Below, in pieces: positions 1-10,168 of a DNA stretch of 64,000 nt. Location: assembly GCF_018324205.1 (NCBI RefSeq), contig NZ_AP023356.1:5066001-5130000 (forward strand). The letters run 5' to 3'. Each line of letters begins with the position of its first letter. Position 1 is the stretch's first letter. The translations under genes were made by a program, and so were the position numbers. Under the pieces are notes generated by a model, which saw only the letters and a list, made by a program, of their open reading frames with translations, had not been told where the DNA came from and did no database searches. The DNA comes from Actinoplanes ianthinogenes (lineage in GTDB: Bacteria; Actinomycetota; Actinomycetes; Mycobacteriales; Micromonosporaceae).

Positions 1-2
1 CG

Positions 3-1097
3 ATCCAGATCCTGCTGCCGGAGCAGGCCGCCCGGCTGGCCGGCGAGGGCGGCAAGGAGTCGCTGCTGGCCGTGGTGACCGCGGTCGGCGCGGCGGCCTC
101 GCTGGTGGCGAACCCGCTCTGGGGTGCCCTCTCCGACCGGATGCGGTCCCGGCGGCCGATCTTCCTGATCGGCACCGCGATCGGCGTCGCCGGGCTGCTG
201 GTGCTGGCGCTCGCCGACTCCCGCGGTCCGATGATCGCCGGCTGGGTGCTGGTCCAGGTCGGGCTGAACGGGCCGCTCGCCGCGCTGGCCGCGATGATCG
301 GCGACCGGGTGCCGGAGCGGCAGCGCGGGACGGTCGGCGCGCTGTTCGGGGTCGCGCAGATCGTCGGGGTGGTGCTCGGGACCGCGCTCGCCGTGGCGGT
401 CGGCCAGGGCGCGCCCGGTTACCTCGCGGTGGCCGTGGCGGTGCCCACCCTCGGCGTGGCCCTGCTGCTGATCAGCCGGGAGCCCGCGCGGCTCGCCGAC
501 CGGGTCCCGATCCCGTGGGCGGTGATCGTGCGGCCCGGCGCGCAGTTCGCCTGGGCCTGGCTGATCCGCTTCCTGCTGAACCTGGTGAACGCGCTGGTCC
601 TGGTCTACCTCTTCTACTACCTGTCGGACCAGGTCGGCGTCGGCGACGCGGCCACCTGGGTGCTGGTCCTCACCGTGGTCAACGTGCTGTTCGCGGGCGT
701 CGCCGGGTTCGCCGGCGGGGTGCTGTCCGACCGCTGGGCGCGCCGGAAGGTCTTCGTCCTGGTCGCCGCGGTGGTCCTCGCCGCGGGGACCACGCTGCTC
801 GCCCTGTTCCCCGTGGTGATCGTCGCCATCGTGGCGTCGGTGCTGGTCGGCGTGGGCTGGGGAGCCTACGTCGCGGTCGACATGGCGGTCATCACGCACG
901 TGCTGCCGGACGCCGAGACCCGGGCCACCATGCTCGGCGTCGCCAACATCGCCGGCACGCTGCCCCAGCTGCTCGCCCCGGTGATCGCCGCCCCGATCGT
1001 CACCCGGCTCGGCGGCTACCCGGTGCTCTACCTGCTCACCGCCGTGATCGCGCTGCTCGCCCTGGCCTGCCTGCCGCGGCTCCGGGCACTGTCCTGA
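3..1097 (+). CDS. MFS transporter, 3' part (start lies before the window)
   Basis: The reading frame is open from the first bases of the window, so the N-terminus is missing. About 364 residues are visible, with roughly ten hydrophobic helices. The loop between the first visible helices carries the major-facilitator signature (GALSDRMRSRRP), and a second GVLSDRWARRK loop at about residue 235 marks the start of the second six-helix half. This is a secondary transporter of the cytoplasmic membrane. The GH1 beta-glucosidase starts 11 bases downstream on the same strand, so import of a glucoside or disaccharide is a reasonable inference; the sequence alone does not show the substrate. Confidence 0.9.
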   Translation: MQILLPEQAARLAGEGGKESLLAVVTAVGAAASLVANPLWGALSDRMRSRRPIFLIGTAIGVAGLLVLALADSRGPMIAGWVLVQVGLNGPLAALAAMIGDRVPERQRGTVGALFGVAQIVGVVLGTALAVAVGQGAPGYLAVAVAVPTLGVALLLISREPARLADRVPIPWAVIVRPGAQFAWAWLIRFLLNLVNALVLVYLFYYLSDQVGVGDAATWVLVLTVVNVLFAGVAGFAGGVLSDRWARRKVFVLVAAVVLAAGTTLLALFPVVIVAIVASVLVGVGWGAYVAVDMAVITHVLPDAETRATMLGVANIAGTLPQLLAPVIAAPIVTRLGGYPVLYLLTAVIALLALACLPRLRALS

Positions 1098-1108
1098 AAG
1101 GAACATCG

Positions 1109-2467
<1,359 letters not shown>

Positions 2468-2489
2468 TCCTTACTTCCCGAGCTGGTTC

Positions 2490-3086
2490 TTACTTCGCGA
2501 GCTGATTGACGAAGTTGTCGGCGAGGCGGGTCAGGCGCTCCGCCCGGCCCTCCTCGGCCCAGCCGTCCACCAGGCTGAGCAGGGTGCTGCCCTCCACCAG
2601 GATGATGAAATCGTCGATGACCGCCTCGTCGGCGACGCCGGGGCGGACCTCGTCCCGCTCCCGGGCCTCGCGCAGGCAGGTGCGCAGATGCTCGCGGATC
2701 AGCCGGTGCGACTCCCGCCGCGACTCGGCCAGCAGCGGATGCGACAGCGCCGCCCCGGCGAACGCCACGTTCACATGCGCGTCCGCGGCCCGCTCCGGGT
2801 CGAGCGGCAACACCGCGTCCAGCGCCGCCCGCAGCGCCGCCAGCCCGAACAGGTCCCCGCCGATCCGGAACGCCCGCTCCACGATCCGCTCATAGACGGC
2901 CCGCTGCGCGGCGACCAGAATGTCGTCTTTCCCGCCGAGAAAGTGCGCAAGCACGCTGAGCGAGCACCCGGCCTCGTCAGCGATCGCCCGCGTCGTGGTG
3001 CCCTCGACACCTCGCGCCCGAACCACCCGCCAGGTGGCCGCGAGAAGCTCCGCCCTGCGCACCTCGTGGTCGACCAGCCTCGGCAC
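2490..3086 (-). CDS. TetR family transcriptional regulator
   Basis: Predicted 198-residue repressor. Residues 8-55 form a TetR-type helix-turn-helix (start of helix 1 RRAELLAATWRVVRARG, recognition region TTRAIADEAGCSLSVLAHFLGGKDD), followed by an all-helical ligand-binding domain. The ATG at 3086 is taken because the family's usual N-terminal arm starts right there. It is convergent with the glucosidase, with 22 bases between stops, so it may control the transporter/glucosidase pair from behind or something outside the window. No clear operator is visible at its own promoter. The ligand is unknown. Confidence 0.85.
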   Translation of the reverse strand: MPRLVDHEVRRAELLAATWRVVRARGVEGTTTRAIADEAGCSLSVLAHFLGGKDDILVAAQRAVYERIVERAFRIGGDLFGLAALRAALDAVLPLDPERAADAHVNVAFAGAALSHPLLAESRRESHRLIREHLRTCLREARERDEVRPGVADEAVIDDFIILVEGSTLLSLVDGWAEEGRAERLTRLADNFVNQLAK

Positions 3087-3315
3087 CCGACCAGCCTATG
3101 CCTTGTGTCCGGGCCGCCTCCGACAGGCAGCATCCCTTCCGGATTCTTTTCTGTACGACTGGGAGCCCCGTGGCAGTCGGCTCGCGAGGCCCGGCCCACG
3201 CCCGGACCGCAGCGCGTGTCGTGCGGGCCCGCGAACCCGCACGGTCCACCGCGACGCCCCGCCCGCCCGCGCCGCCCGCGCGGTCGTCCCGTGCCCGGAT
3301 GCCTCCGCCCCGATC

Positions 3316-3819
3316 GTCGGGCTGGCGTCCATGGCCCTATTCCGTGCCCTGATACGGCCCCCAGCACCAGCCGGGATTGTCGGGCTGGCGTCCATGGCCC
3401 TGTCCCGTGCCTGGATGGGGCTTCCAGGGCCAGCCGGGGTTGTCGGGCTGGCGTCTGTGGCCCTGTCCCGTGTCTGGATGGGGCCGCGGGGGCCAGCCGG
3501 GGTTGTCGGGCTGGCGTCTGTGGCCCTGTCCCGTGCCTGGATGGGGCCGCGGGGGCCAGCCGGGGTTGTCGGGCTGGCGTCTGTGGCCCTATTCCGTGCC
3601 TGGATGGGGCTTCCAGGGCCAGCCGGGGTTGTCGGGCTGGCGTTCGTGGCCCTGTCCCGTGCCTGGATGGGGCTACCGGGGCCAGCCGGGGTTGTCGGGC
3701 TGGCGTTCGTGGCCCTATTCCGTGCCTGGATGGGGCTTCCAGGGCCAGCCGGGGTGGTTGGGCTGGCGTCTGTGGCCCTGTTTCGTGCCTGGATAGGGCC
3801 ACGAGGACCAGCCGTGGCG
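3316..3819. repeat. 63-bp tandem repeat, eight units
   Basis: Eight direct units of exactly 63 bp begin with GTCGGGCTGGCGTC or close variants at 3316, 3379, 3442, 3505, 3568, 3631, 3694 and 3757. Internal units differ by only a few bases, while the outer ones are more diverged. A 63-bp unit equals 21 codons, so several frames on both strands stay open, but none has a convincing start, ribosome site or known domain. The tract lies upstream of the minus-strand TetR gene with no other gene on either side. It is best treated as an intergenic minisatellite. Confidence 0.9.
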
Positions 3820-3974
3820 GCGCGGGGCTGGGCAGGTGGTGTTGCCCGGGCTCGCAGCTGGTGGCGTACCGGAAATCGGCTCGTGATCGGAAAGCGGGCG
3901 GCGGATCGGAACCGGCCGCACACCCGGGTCTGACCGGGTCATCGGCTAGCCGCGTCCGGCGGCCGCAGAGGCGA

Positions 3975-4335
3975 CCGGCAGTTCCGTGGCCGGCGTGCGA
4001 CCCGGGGACCGACCGCTGTCCGAAGCCGGCGGCCGGGCCTGGACCAGGTGATTCCGTGGCCTGGCGTGCGGTCCGGGACCAGGGGGCGGTCCGTGGCCGG
4101 CGGCCGCAGTCTTGGCCAGGCAGTGCCGTGGCCTAGCGTGCGGACCGGGAACAGGGCGGTCCGTAGTCGGCGGCCGCAGTCTTGGCCAGGCAGTGCCGTG
4201 GCCTGGCGTGCGGGCCGAGATCGGCCGTTGTCCGGGTCTGGCGGCCGGGCCTCACCGGGTGGTTCCGTGGGCTGGCATGCGGACCGAACCGGCGGCCTCG
4301 GTCGTGGCCGGGCAGTGCCGTGGCCTGGGGTGCGG
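3975..4335. repeat. Degenerate ~70-bp direct repeats
   Basis: A second repeat family follows directly. The block CCGTGGCCTGGCGTGCGG and variants recur about six times from near 3981 to 4330. The two best units, each containing CTTGGCCAGGCAGTGCCGTG, start at 4111 and 4181 and are 70 bp apart. Spacing in the flanking units is irregular. Open frames across it are composition artefacts. With the 63-bp array it makes roughly 1.3 kb of non-genic sequence between 3087 and 4438, which otherwise holds nothing recognisable. Confidence 0.75.
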
Positions 4336-4438
4336 GCCGCGACCGGACATCGACCGCGACCGGCCATCGACCAGTGAGTGGGCAGTAACCGGGGAGGCGG
4401 AGCGATCTGTTTCGGGGAGAAACGCGGGCGCGGTGGGG

Positions 4439-5617
4439 TCAGGCGGTGGGGCGGGGGGCCGGTTCGGCGGTGGTGAGGTGGGTGATGCGGCGGGCGATGG
4501 GGAGGGTGAGGACCACGCCGACGACCGGGATGAGGAAGGCGATGCGCAGGCCGATCGGGTCGGACAGGGCGCCGAGCAGGACCGCTCCCACCAGGGCGCC
4601 GCCGTAGTTGAAGAGGTTGACCCGGGCGATGACCTCGTCGCTGCTCTCGGCGGCGGCTTCGCCGGCGGCGGAGAAGGCCAGGGGGACCAGGACGCCGACG
4701 CCGATACCGGCGATGGCGAAGCCGGTGACCGCGGCGCCGACCGACGGGAACAGGACCACCAGGGCACAGCCCAGGCCGGAGACGGCCAGCGAGCCGATCG
4801 CCATCACCAGGCGCCCGGCCCGGGGGACCAGGTGGTCCGCGATCAGACGGCTGACCAGCACCGTCGCCTGATAGGCGGCGTAGCCGAGCGGAGCCACCGA
4901 AGCGGCGGCGAGCAGCGTGTCCTCCAGGTACACCGAGCTCCACGTGCTCACCGCGGAGTCGACCAGGAACGCCGTGAAGATCAGCATGCCGCAGACCCAG
5001 ACGACCCGGCGGACCGCGCGACCGCCGGTCTCGTGGACGACGCTGGACCGCTCGGTGCGGCCGGGTTCGAAGGCGCGCCAGCCGACCAGGCCGACCAGCA
5101 CGGCGAAGGCGGCCGCGGTGCCGACCGCGACCGAGGCGCCGCCGCCGGTGGCCAGCGAACCGGACATGAGCAGCGCGGCGGTGATCGCCGCGGCGGTGTA
5201 GGCCGCGAACAGCCGGCTCATCACGCTGCGCCCGAGCCGGGCCTGGACCAGGACGCCCTGCATGCTGAGCGAGGCGTCGACGGTGCCGAGGCCGATCCCG
5301 TAGAGGAGCAGGATCGTCACGAAGACCACGTTCGGGGTGCCGAAGGTGGTCCCGGCCAGGCCGGCGCCGACCAGGAACAGGCCGCCGGCCAGGGCATAAC
5401 GGCTGCCCCAGCGGTTGGCGACCTGGTCGGCGACCACCGAGCCGCCGGCCGCGGCCACGCAGACGAGCAGCAGGATCGCGGAGACGAAGGCGTCGCTCAG
5501 GTGCTGGCGTTCCTTGAACGCGGGCAGGGCGGTGACGACCGCCGCGTACCCCAGCCCCTGAGCGGCGTAGCCGGCGCCGATCAAGCGGGCGCGGGCCCCG
5601 GCGCTCATGTCGTTCAT
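4439..5617 (-). CDS. MFS transporter
   Basis: Predicted 392-residue integral membrane protein with about twelve hydrophobic segments. The ATG at 5617 is chosen because GAGG lies about 7 bases upstream and the protein then starts just before the first helix (GAGYAAQGLGYAAVVTALPAF); a start 63 bases further out would add a charged tail with no ribosome site. The MFS fold is supported by two six-helix halves and a charged central loop near residues 195-215 (EPGRTERSSVVHETGGR). The substrate is unknown. It stands alone: the upstream mqnB gene ends 316 bases away on the same strand, which leaves room for its own promoter. Confidence 0.85.
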   Translation of the reverse strand: MNDMSAGARARLIGAGYAAQGLGYAAVVTALPAFKERQHLSDAFVSAILLLVCVAAAGGSVVADQVANRWGSRYALAGGLFLVGAGLAGTTFGTPNVVFVTILLLYGIGLGTVDASLSMQGVLVQARLGRSVMSRLFAAYTAAAITAALLMSGSLATGGGASVAVGTAAAFAVLVGLVGWRAFEPGRTERSSVVHETGGRAVRRVVWVCGMLIFTAFLVDSAVSTWSSVYLEDTLLAAASVAPLGYAAYQATVLVSRLIADHLVPRAGRLVMAIGSLAVSGLGCALVVLFPSVGAAVTGFAIAGIGVGVLVPLAFSAAGEAAAESSDEVIARVNLFNYGGALVGAVLLGALSDPIGLRIAFLIPVVGVVLTLPIARRITHLTTAEPAPRPTA

Positions 5618-5933
5618 CGTGCCTCGCTCAGCTTCCGGCGGTTTCCGGCGATCCGGGACGTCCGCGCTTCGGGCTCGCAACGCCCTTCAGCGATGGAAGT
5701 CACATGCTCATTCAGCGCAGCATGCCGGGCGCGATCATCAACAGCAACAGATTCCTGTAAAAGAATTCACCTTCCGGTACCCGCGTTGCGCCAGGAATCC
5801 CGGTCGAGTGGGCACGAAGAACAGTGGGGGGCCGGGCTGCGCATGGGGACGGCACGGCGATAGCCGGCGGCCGAGCTGGGTGTTGTGGCGCGTGCCGTGA
5901 GGCCGGGAACGTTGCTGGGCCGGGGTGAACGGC
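5618..5933. other. Intergenic region between MFS gene and mqnB
   Basis: This 316-base gap is upstream of the minus-strand MFS gene and downstream of mqnB. It includes a relatively A+T-rich patch at about 5700-5775, the likeliest place for the MFS promoter. I see no clean hairpin terminator for mqnB, no operator palindrome and no supportable small gene. Confidence 0.4.
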
Positions 5934-6656
5934 TCAGGGGAGGATGTGGAGGGCCGGGGCGGCGGCGCGGAGGGCGGCGAAGGCGTCGGCCAGGCGCCAG
6001 GCGGCTCGGTCTCGGGGGCCGATCGGGTTGGAGATCGTGCGGAGCTCGGCGAAAGGCAGGCCGGCCCCGGCGGCGGCGATCGCGACACCGTAGCCCTCCA
6101 TCGCCTCGGCCACCGCGTCCGGGAAGCGGGCCGCGAGGCGGGCGGTCGTCTCGGCCGTGCCGGTGACCGTGCTCAGGGTGAGGATGTCGCCGGTCATGGC
6201 GTGCGGGAGGGCATCGGTCAGGGCCTTGAGCAGGATCGGGTCGACCGTGAGGACGCTGCTGCCGAAGCCCAGGTCCTCGATCGGGAGGAAGCCGGCCGGT
6301 GACTCGGCGCCCAGGTCGGCGGCGATCGTGCGGGTGCCCAGGACGGTGCCGCCGACGTCGGCGCGCCCGGCGAAGCCGCCGGCGATGCCGACGCTGAGCA
6401 CGGCCCGGTAGGCGCGCTGGGCGAGGAGTCGCGCGGTGCCCGCGGCGGCTGCGGCCGGCCCGACACCCACCGCCTCCACGACGATGTCACCGAACTCGGC
6501 CGCGTCGCCGGACTTGACAGCGCCGTCGGTGTCGGCGCGGGTGGCACCGGACTCGGCCCCACGGACGGTGTGCCCGGGCGTGGCCGCCAGGACGGCGCGC
6601 AAGGCTTCGGCCTCGGCGGGCACCGCGGTGACCACCAGGATCGGATGCTGGGTCAC
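5934..6656 (-). CDS. mqnB: Futalosine hydrolase
   Basis: Predicted 240-residue nucleosidase of the futalosine menaquinone pathway. It removes hypoxanthine from futalosine (or adenine from 6-amino-6-deoxyfutalosine) to leave dehypoxanthine futalosine. The fold is the purine nucleoside phosphorylase/MTA nucleosidase type: LVVTAVPAEAEAL at the N-terminus, VLSVGIAGGF near the middle, and the family-typical AEAMEGYGVA followed by ELRTISNPIGPRDRAAW near the C-terminus. Its ATG overlaps the stop of the preceding MFS gene by four bases (ATGA), so the two are co-translated. An insertion of about 15 residues rich in D/G/A follows strand 2 and may be disordered. Confidence 0.9.
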   Translation of the reverse strand: MTQHPILVVTAVPAEAEALRAVLAATPGHTVRGAESGATRADTDGAVKSGDAAEFGDIVVEAVGVGPAAAAAGTARLLAQRAYRAVLSVGIAGGFAGRADVGGTVLGTRTIAADLGAESPAGFLPIEDLGFGSSVLTVDPILLKALTDALPHAMTGDILTLSTVTGTAETTARLAARFPDAVAEAMEGYGVAIAAAGAGLPFAELRTISNPIGPRDRAAWRLADAFAALRAAAPALHILP

Positions 6657-8809
6657 GCGTCCTCGCTGGGGTTTCGCTCGGCCGGGTCGGCGGAGGACGG
6701 GCGGTAGACGTGGTAGCCCGGAGGTGCCACGGGCGGGGTGGAGCGCGGAGCGTCGGTGCCCGGGAGGTCAGCAGGGCCGGTGGTCTGCCTGCGGGCGTCC
6801 GCGGCAGGGAGATCGGCGGGGCTGCTGCGCTGCCCCCGGGCGTCCGTGGCCGGGAGATCGGTGCGGGTGCTGCGGGAACCGGGAGTGGCGGGCCGTTCTC
6901 CGGTGGGGAAGCGCCGGGTGGCGTCCGGGGCGGGTTTCTCGGCGGCGGACTTCTTCTTGCGCCGGCCCGGCCACCAGCTGCGACGGCGAGGTTCGTCGAC
7001 CAGTGTCGGATCGGGCACGCGGCCGCCGGGAGCGACTGAGCCCCCGCCCGTGCGGTCGCGGCCGCCGGGAGTGGCTGAGCTCGCGCCGGACCGGTCGCCG
7101 GGAGCGGCTAAGGCGGGACCGCGGCGGCCGGCGGGGGCCGGGGCATCAGCATCGGTCCGGGTCGGGGCATCGGCACCGGTCGGGGCCGGGGGGCGACCGA
7201 CGGGGCGGGGTGGGGTGTCGAAGTCTCGGGTGCCGGGGCGTGGGGTTTCCGAGGGGAGCCGCACCGACGACGCGGGAGCTGCGGCGGGTGGGCGGCCCGA
7301 GGACCCCGGACGGCGGGGGGACGGTGGGTGCGGGGCGGTGCGGTCGGGGACCGTCGGGGCGTCCGGCCACGGGTCGCTGGCCTCGTAGAACAGGGCTTCC
7401 TCGTTGTCCTGGGGCGCTGTGGGCGTACCCGAAGAGGGGTCTTCCGGGCGGCCGGCGAGGCGCTCGTTGTGCAGGCGGGCGGCGGACCAGGCGGCTCGGG
7501 CGGCGGCCAGCACGGACAGCACGGCGGCCAGGGCGATGCCGAGGCGGCCGGTGAACGGGATCAGGCCGAGGCCGCCACCGGCCACCCAGGCCAGCATGAG
7601 GACGGTCTCCGAGTGGGCGAACGCGGTGGCGCGCAGGCGCTCCGGGACGCGCTCCTGGATGCTGGCGTCGACGGCCAGCTTGGCGATGCCGCTGAAGATG
7701 GCGGTGAGCAGGGCCAGCAGGGTGATCGTGGCCAGGTTGTAGAAGACCGTGGCGAGGATCGCGACGCCGGCGGTGACCACCAGGCCGCTGGACTGCAACG
7801 CGAGTGGGCGGCGGATGCGCAGGCCGGTGCCGGCCGCGGTGGACAGGAAGGTGCCGAGCGCCAGGGCGCCGCCGACCAGGCCGACCGCGGAACCCTTGCT
7901 CAGCGTGAAGCCGAGGACCCGGGTGTCCAGGTCACCGGCCATGATCGCGAAGGTCAGATAGAGCAGCAGGAAACCGTAGAGCAGGCGCAGGGCGGAGCTG
8001 CCGATCAGGGCGGCCACCACCAAGCGGCCGGAAAGTGGGCGGTCCGAGCCGCGGTTGAGGCCGAGAACGGTGCGCCAGGCGCGTGGCATCGCCTCCGGTG
8101 GGTCGGAGTCGGCGCGGGGCGGCAGGCGCAGCGCCACCACCATGCCGACCAGGAAGATGATGGTGGCCACGCGCAGTGGCCACTGTGGGCCGAACTTGAA
8201 GGCGAGCAGGCCGATCGGGGCGACCACCGCGCCGGCGAACGTGCCGTAGACACTGGCCCGGGCGCCCACCTGGGACAGTCCGACCCCGTCGGGCAGCAGG
8301 CGGGGCACCGCGGCGGAGCGGGCCACCCCGTAGGCCCGGGACAGGGCTAGCACGCCGAAGGCGGCCGGATAGAGGGCCCAGCCGACCAGGTGGTCGGACA
8401 TCACGAAGGCCAGGAACGCCCGGCCCAGCATGGTGACCGCCAGCGCCCACCGCCGGCCGTGCCGGAAGTGGTCGAGCAGCGGACCGACGACCGGCGCCAG
8501 CAGCGCGAACGGCACCATCGTGATGAGCAGGTAGAGCGCCACCTTGCTGCGGGCCTCGCCGAGCGGGACGCTGAAGATGGTCCCGGCCAGTCCGATCGCG
8601 ATGAGCGCGTCGCCGGCACAGGAGACCGCGTGCAGGTCGAAGAGCCGGATCATGCCGATCTCGTTGGCCGCGCCGCGGGCCCGCGCGGAGCCGACCCGGC
8701 GGGTCGCCCAGGCGCCGGCGCCCAGCGAGCCACGCACCACCAGGCGCACGGCCTTGATGCCGGTCCCGACGGTGCGTCCGAGAGTGGGAAGCAGCGCCAT
8801 GGGAACCAT
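6653..8809 (-). CDS. MFS transporter with long disordered C-terminal tail
   Basis: 718 residues. Residues about 45-450 form a twelve-helix major-facilitator domain (for instance the LLDHFRHGRRWAL loop). The last ~265 residues are Pro/Ala/Arg/Asp-rich low complexity with scattered basic clusters (WWPGRRKKKS), closing in a more defined PPGYHVYRPSS segment. The tail should be cytoplasmic and unstructured. The start could be ATG 8809 or the internal ATG at 8800. It overlaps mqnB by four bases. In other actinomycetes an MFS gene, futalosine hydrolase and a DUF3027 gene are often neighbours, so this looks like a conserved block. The substrate is unknown. Confidence 0.85.
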   Translation of the reverse strand: MVPMALLPTLGRTVGTGIKAVRLVVRGSLGAGAWATRRVGSARARGAANEIGMIRLFDLHAVSCAGDALIAIGLAGTIFSVPLGEARSKVALYLLITMVPFALLAPVVGPLLDHFRHGRRWALAVTMLGRAFLAFVMSDHLVGWALYPAAFGVLALSRAYGVARSAAVPRLLPDGVGLSQVGARASVYGTFAGAVVAPIGLLAFKFGPQWPLRVATIIFLVGMVVALRLPPRADSDPPEAMPRAWRTVLGLNRGSDRPLSGRLVVAALIGSSALRLLYGFLLLYLTFAIMAGDLDTRVLGFTLSKGSAVGLVGGALALGTFLSTAAGTGLRIRRPLALQSSGLVVTAGVAILATVFYNLATITLLALLTAIFSGIAKLAVDASIQERVPERLRATAFAHSETVLMLAWVAGGGLGLIPFTGRLGIALAAVLSVLAAARAAWSAARLHNERLAGRPEDPSSGTPTAPQDNEEALFYEASDPWPDAPTVPDRTAPHPPSPRRPGSSGRPPAAAPASSVRLPSETPRPGTRDFDTPPRPVGRPPAPTGADAPTRTDADAPAPAGRRGPALAAPGDRSGASSATPGGRDRTGGGSVAPGGRVPDPTLVDEPRRRSWWPGRRKKKSAAEKPAPDATRRFPTGERPATPGSRSTRTDLPATDARGQRSSPADLPAADARRQTTGPADLPGTDAPRSTPPVAPPGYHVYRPSSADPAERNPSEDA

Positions 8810-8902
8810 CCTGACCTATCCGGGCGACCTTCGTCCCGCTCCGTCCACAGCTATCTGGGGAGTCATTGCGGCGCCCGGGGCCCGGTAGGCAACAATGGGC
8901 GG

Positions 8903-9724
8903 GTGACCTCTAGGACCACCACTCGCGCCGCCCGACTCGACCAGGTCTGTGCCGATGCCGTCGGGGTGGCCCGTGGCGCGATCACCGATGTGGACCCTGC
9001 TGACGTCGGTGAGCACCTCGAGGTGATCGCCGAGGGCGACCGGGTGGTGACGCACTTCTTCGAGTCGCACCTTGACGGTTACCGCGGCTGGCGCTGGGCC
9101 GTCACGGTGACCCGGGTGCCGCGCAGCCGGCACGTCACGATCTGCGAGATCGTGCTGCTGCCCGGTCCGGACGCGCTGCTCGCCCCCGGCTGGGTGCCGT
9201 GGAACGAGCGGGTCCAGCCCGGTGACCTGGGCGTCGGTGACCTGATGCCGACCGCGCCGGACGACGACCGGCTGACCCCGGGTTACGTGCTGAGTGACGA
9301 CGCCGCGGTCGAGGAGGTCTCCTGGGAGCTCGGCCTGGGCCGGTCCCGGGTGATGTCGCAGGACGGCCGGATGGAGACCGCCCAGCGGTGGTATGACGGC
9401 GACGCCGGCCCGGAGGCGCCGATCTCGGCCGCCGCCCCGCGCAACGCGCGCTGCGGCACCTGCGGGTTCTACCTGCCGCTGGCCGGTTCGCTGCGGCAGA
9501 TGTTCGGCGTCTGCGGCAACCTGTACGCGCCGGACGACGGTCGCGCGGTCAGCGCCGACCACGGGTGCGGCGCGCACTCCGAGGCGCTGCTGGCCGGCGC
9601 CGAGCAGCCGGTCGACGAGCTGCCCACGGTCTATGACGACAGTGAGGTGGAGGCGGTGGCGGTCAGCCGCGGCCACGGCTCGGTGGAGTCCGGCGAGCCG
9701 GGCGAGGATTACGGCCACAGCTAG
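8903..9724 (+). CDS. DUF3027 domain protein
   Basis: Predicted 273-residue soluble protein of the actinobacterial DUF3027 family, function unknown. It starts at a GTG (VTSRTTTRAARLDQVCADAV), which matches where family members begin. The middle carries conserved tryptophans (YRGWRWAVTV, PGWVPWNER), and the C-terminal third has a probable zinc site of four cysteines: CGTCGFY, then VCGNLYAP, then HGCGAHSE. The gene diverges from the MFS gene across 93 bases, which must hold both promoters. Its stop codon overlaps the stop of the convergent DUF2530 gene within a shared CTAG palindrome. Confidence 0.85.
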   Translation: MTSRTTTRAARLDQVCADAVGVARGAITDVDPADVGEHLEVIAEGDRVVTHFFESHLDGYRGWRWAVTVTRVPRSRHVTICEIVLLPGPDALLAPGWVPWNERVQPGDLGVGDLMPTAPDDDRLTPGYVLSDDAAVEEVSWELGLGRSRVMSQDGRMETAQRWYDGDAGPEAPISAAAPRNARCGTCGFYLPLAGSLRQMFGVCGNLYAPDDGRAVSADHGCGAHSEALLAGAEQPVDELPTVYDDSEVEAVAVSRGHGSVESGEPGEDYGHS

Positions 9725-10035
9725 GCCGGCGGCTCCGTCACGCGGAACTCCGGGTGCGTCAGCGCCCGGCGGCGCTTCCTGTTCCGATCGTGGACGATCA
9801 TCGTGATCAGGCCGGGGATGCCGACCAGGAAGCCGGCCACCGCGATCTCGAACCACTCGTCCGGCGCGTCGGTGAGCCGGAAGACGATCGCGGCGATCAC
9901 GAAGGCGGCGAGCCCGGCGAGCGCGAACGGGACCATCGGCGGGTCCAGCGGCTCCGGGCGTGGTTTGGTGCCGGTCACCACGGTGAGACCGGCCGGCGAT
10001 GCGTCAGCCCGGGTCGCGGGAGACAGGTCACTCAC
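9721..10035 (-). CDS. DUF2530 membrane protein
   Basis: Predicted 104-residue small membrane protein. The family-typical motif PEPLDPPMVPFALAG introduces the first of two transmembrane helices (about residues 33-52 and 62-82), followed by a basic cytoplasmic HDRNRKRRRA stretch. This matches DUF2530, a family of unknown function common in actinomycetes and usually found beside the NCS2 permease, as here. The gene converges on DUF3027 with the two stop codons overlapping, and its start faces the permease across 133 bases. Confidence 0.8.
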   Translation of the reverse strand: MSDLSPATRADASPAGLTVVTGTKPRPEPLDPPMVPFALAGLAAFVIAAIVFRLTDAPDEWFEIAVAGFLVGIPGLITMIVHDRNRKRRRALTHPEFRVTEPPA

Positions 10036-10168
10036 TCCGACAGGGTAAGGCCATTACGGAACGTCTCGGCGCAGGACGTGAGAGTTGTAACATCACAGCG
10101 CTTTTGCCGAGGTCATCCGGTCTGAAAGCATGCGCGCGTCGATCACTGTGCCACCCGGAAGGGCCAGC

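Noticed and set aside
515-1108. Upstream extension of the glucosidase reading frame
   Set aside because: It lies inside the MFS gene in another frame and translates to Arg/Gly-rich sequence. The real start at 1109 has a ribosome site and GH1 N-terminus.
2688-4136. Possible repeat-rich surface protein across the 63-bp array
   Set aside because: Several frames on both strands are open because the unit is 63 bp. None has a ribosome site, signal peptide or conserved domain, and the frame with the longest extension runs antisense through tetR.
3316-4335. Possible CRISPR array
   Set aside because: Units are directly tandem with no unique spacers, are longer than CRISPR repeats, and no cas genes are present.
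9721-9724. Overlapping stop codons in a shared CTAG
   Set aside because: Notable but common for tightly packed convergent genes; it needs no special explanation.
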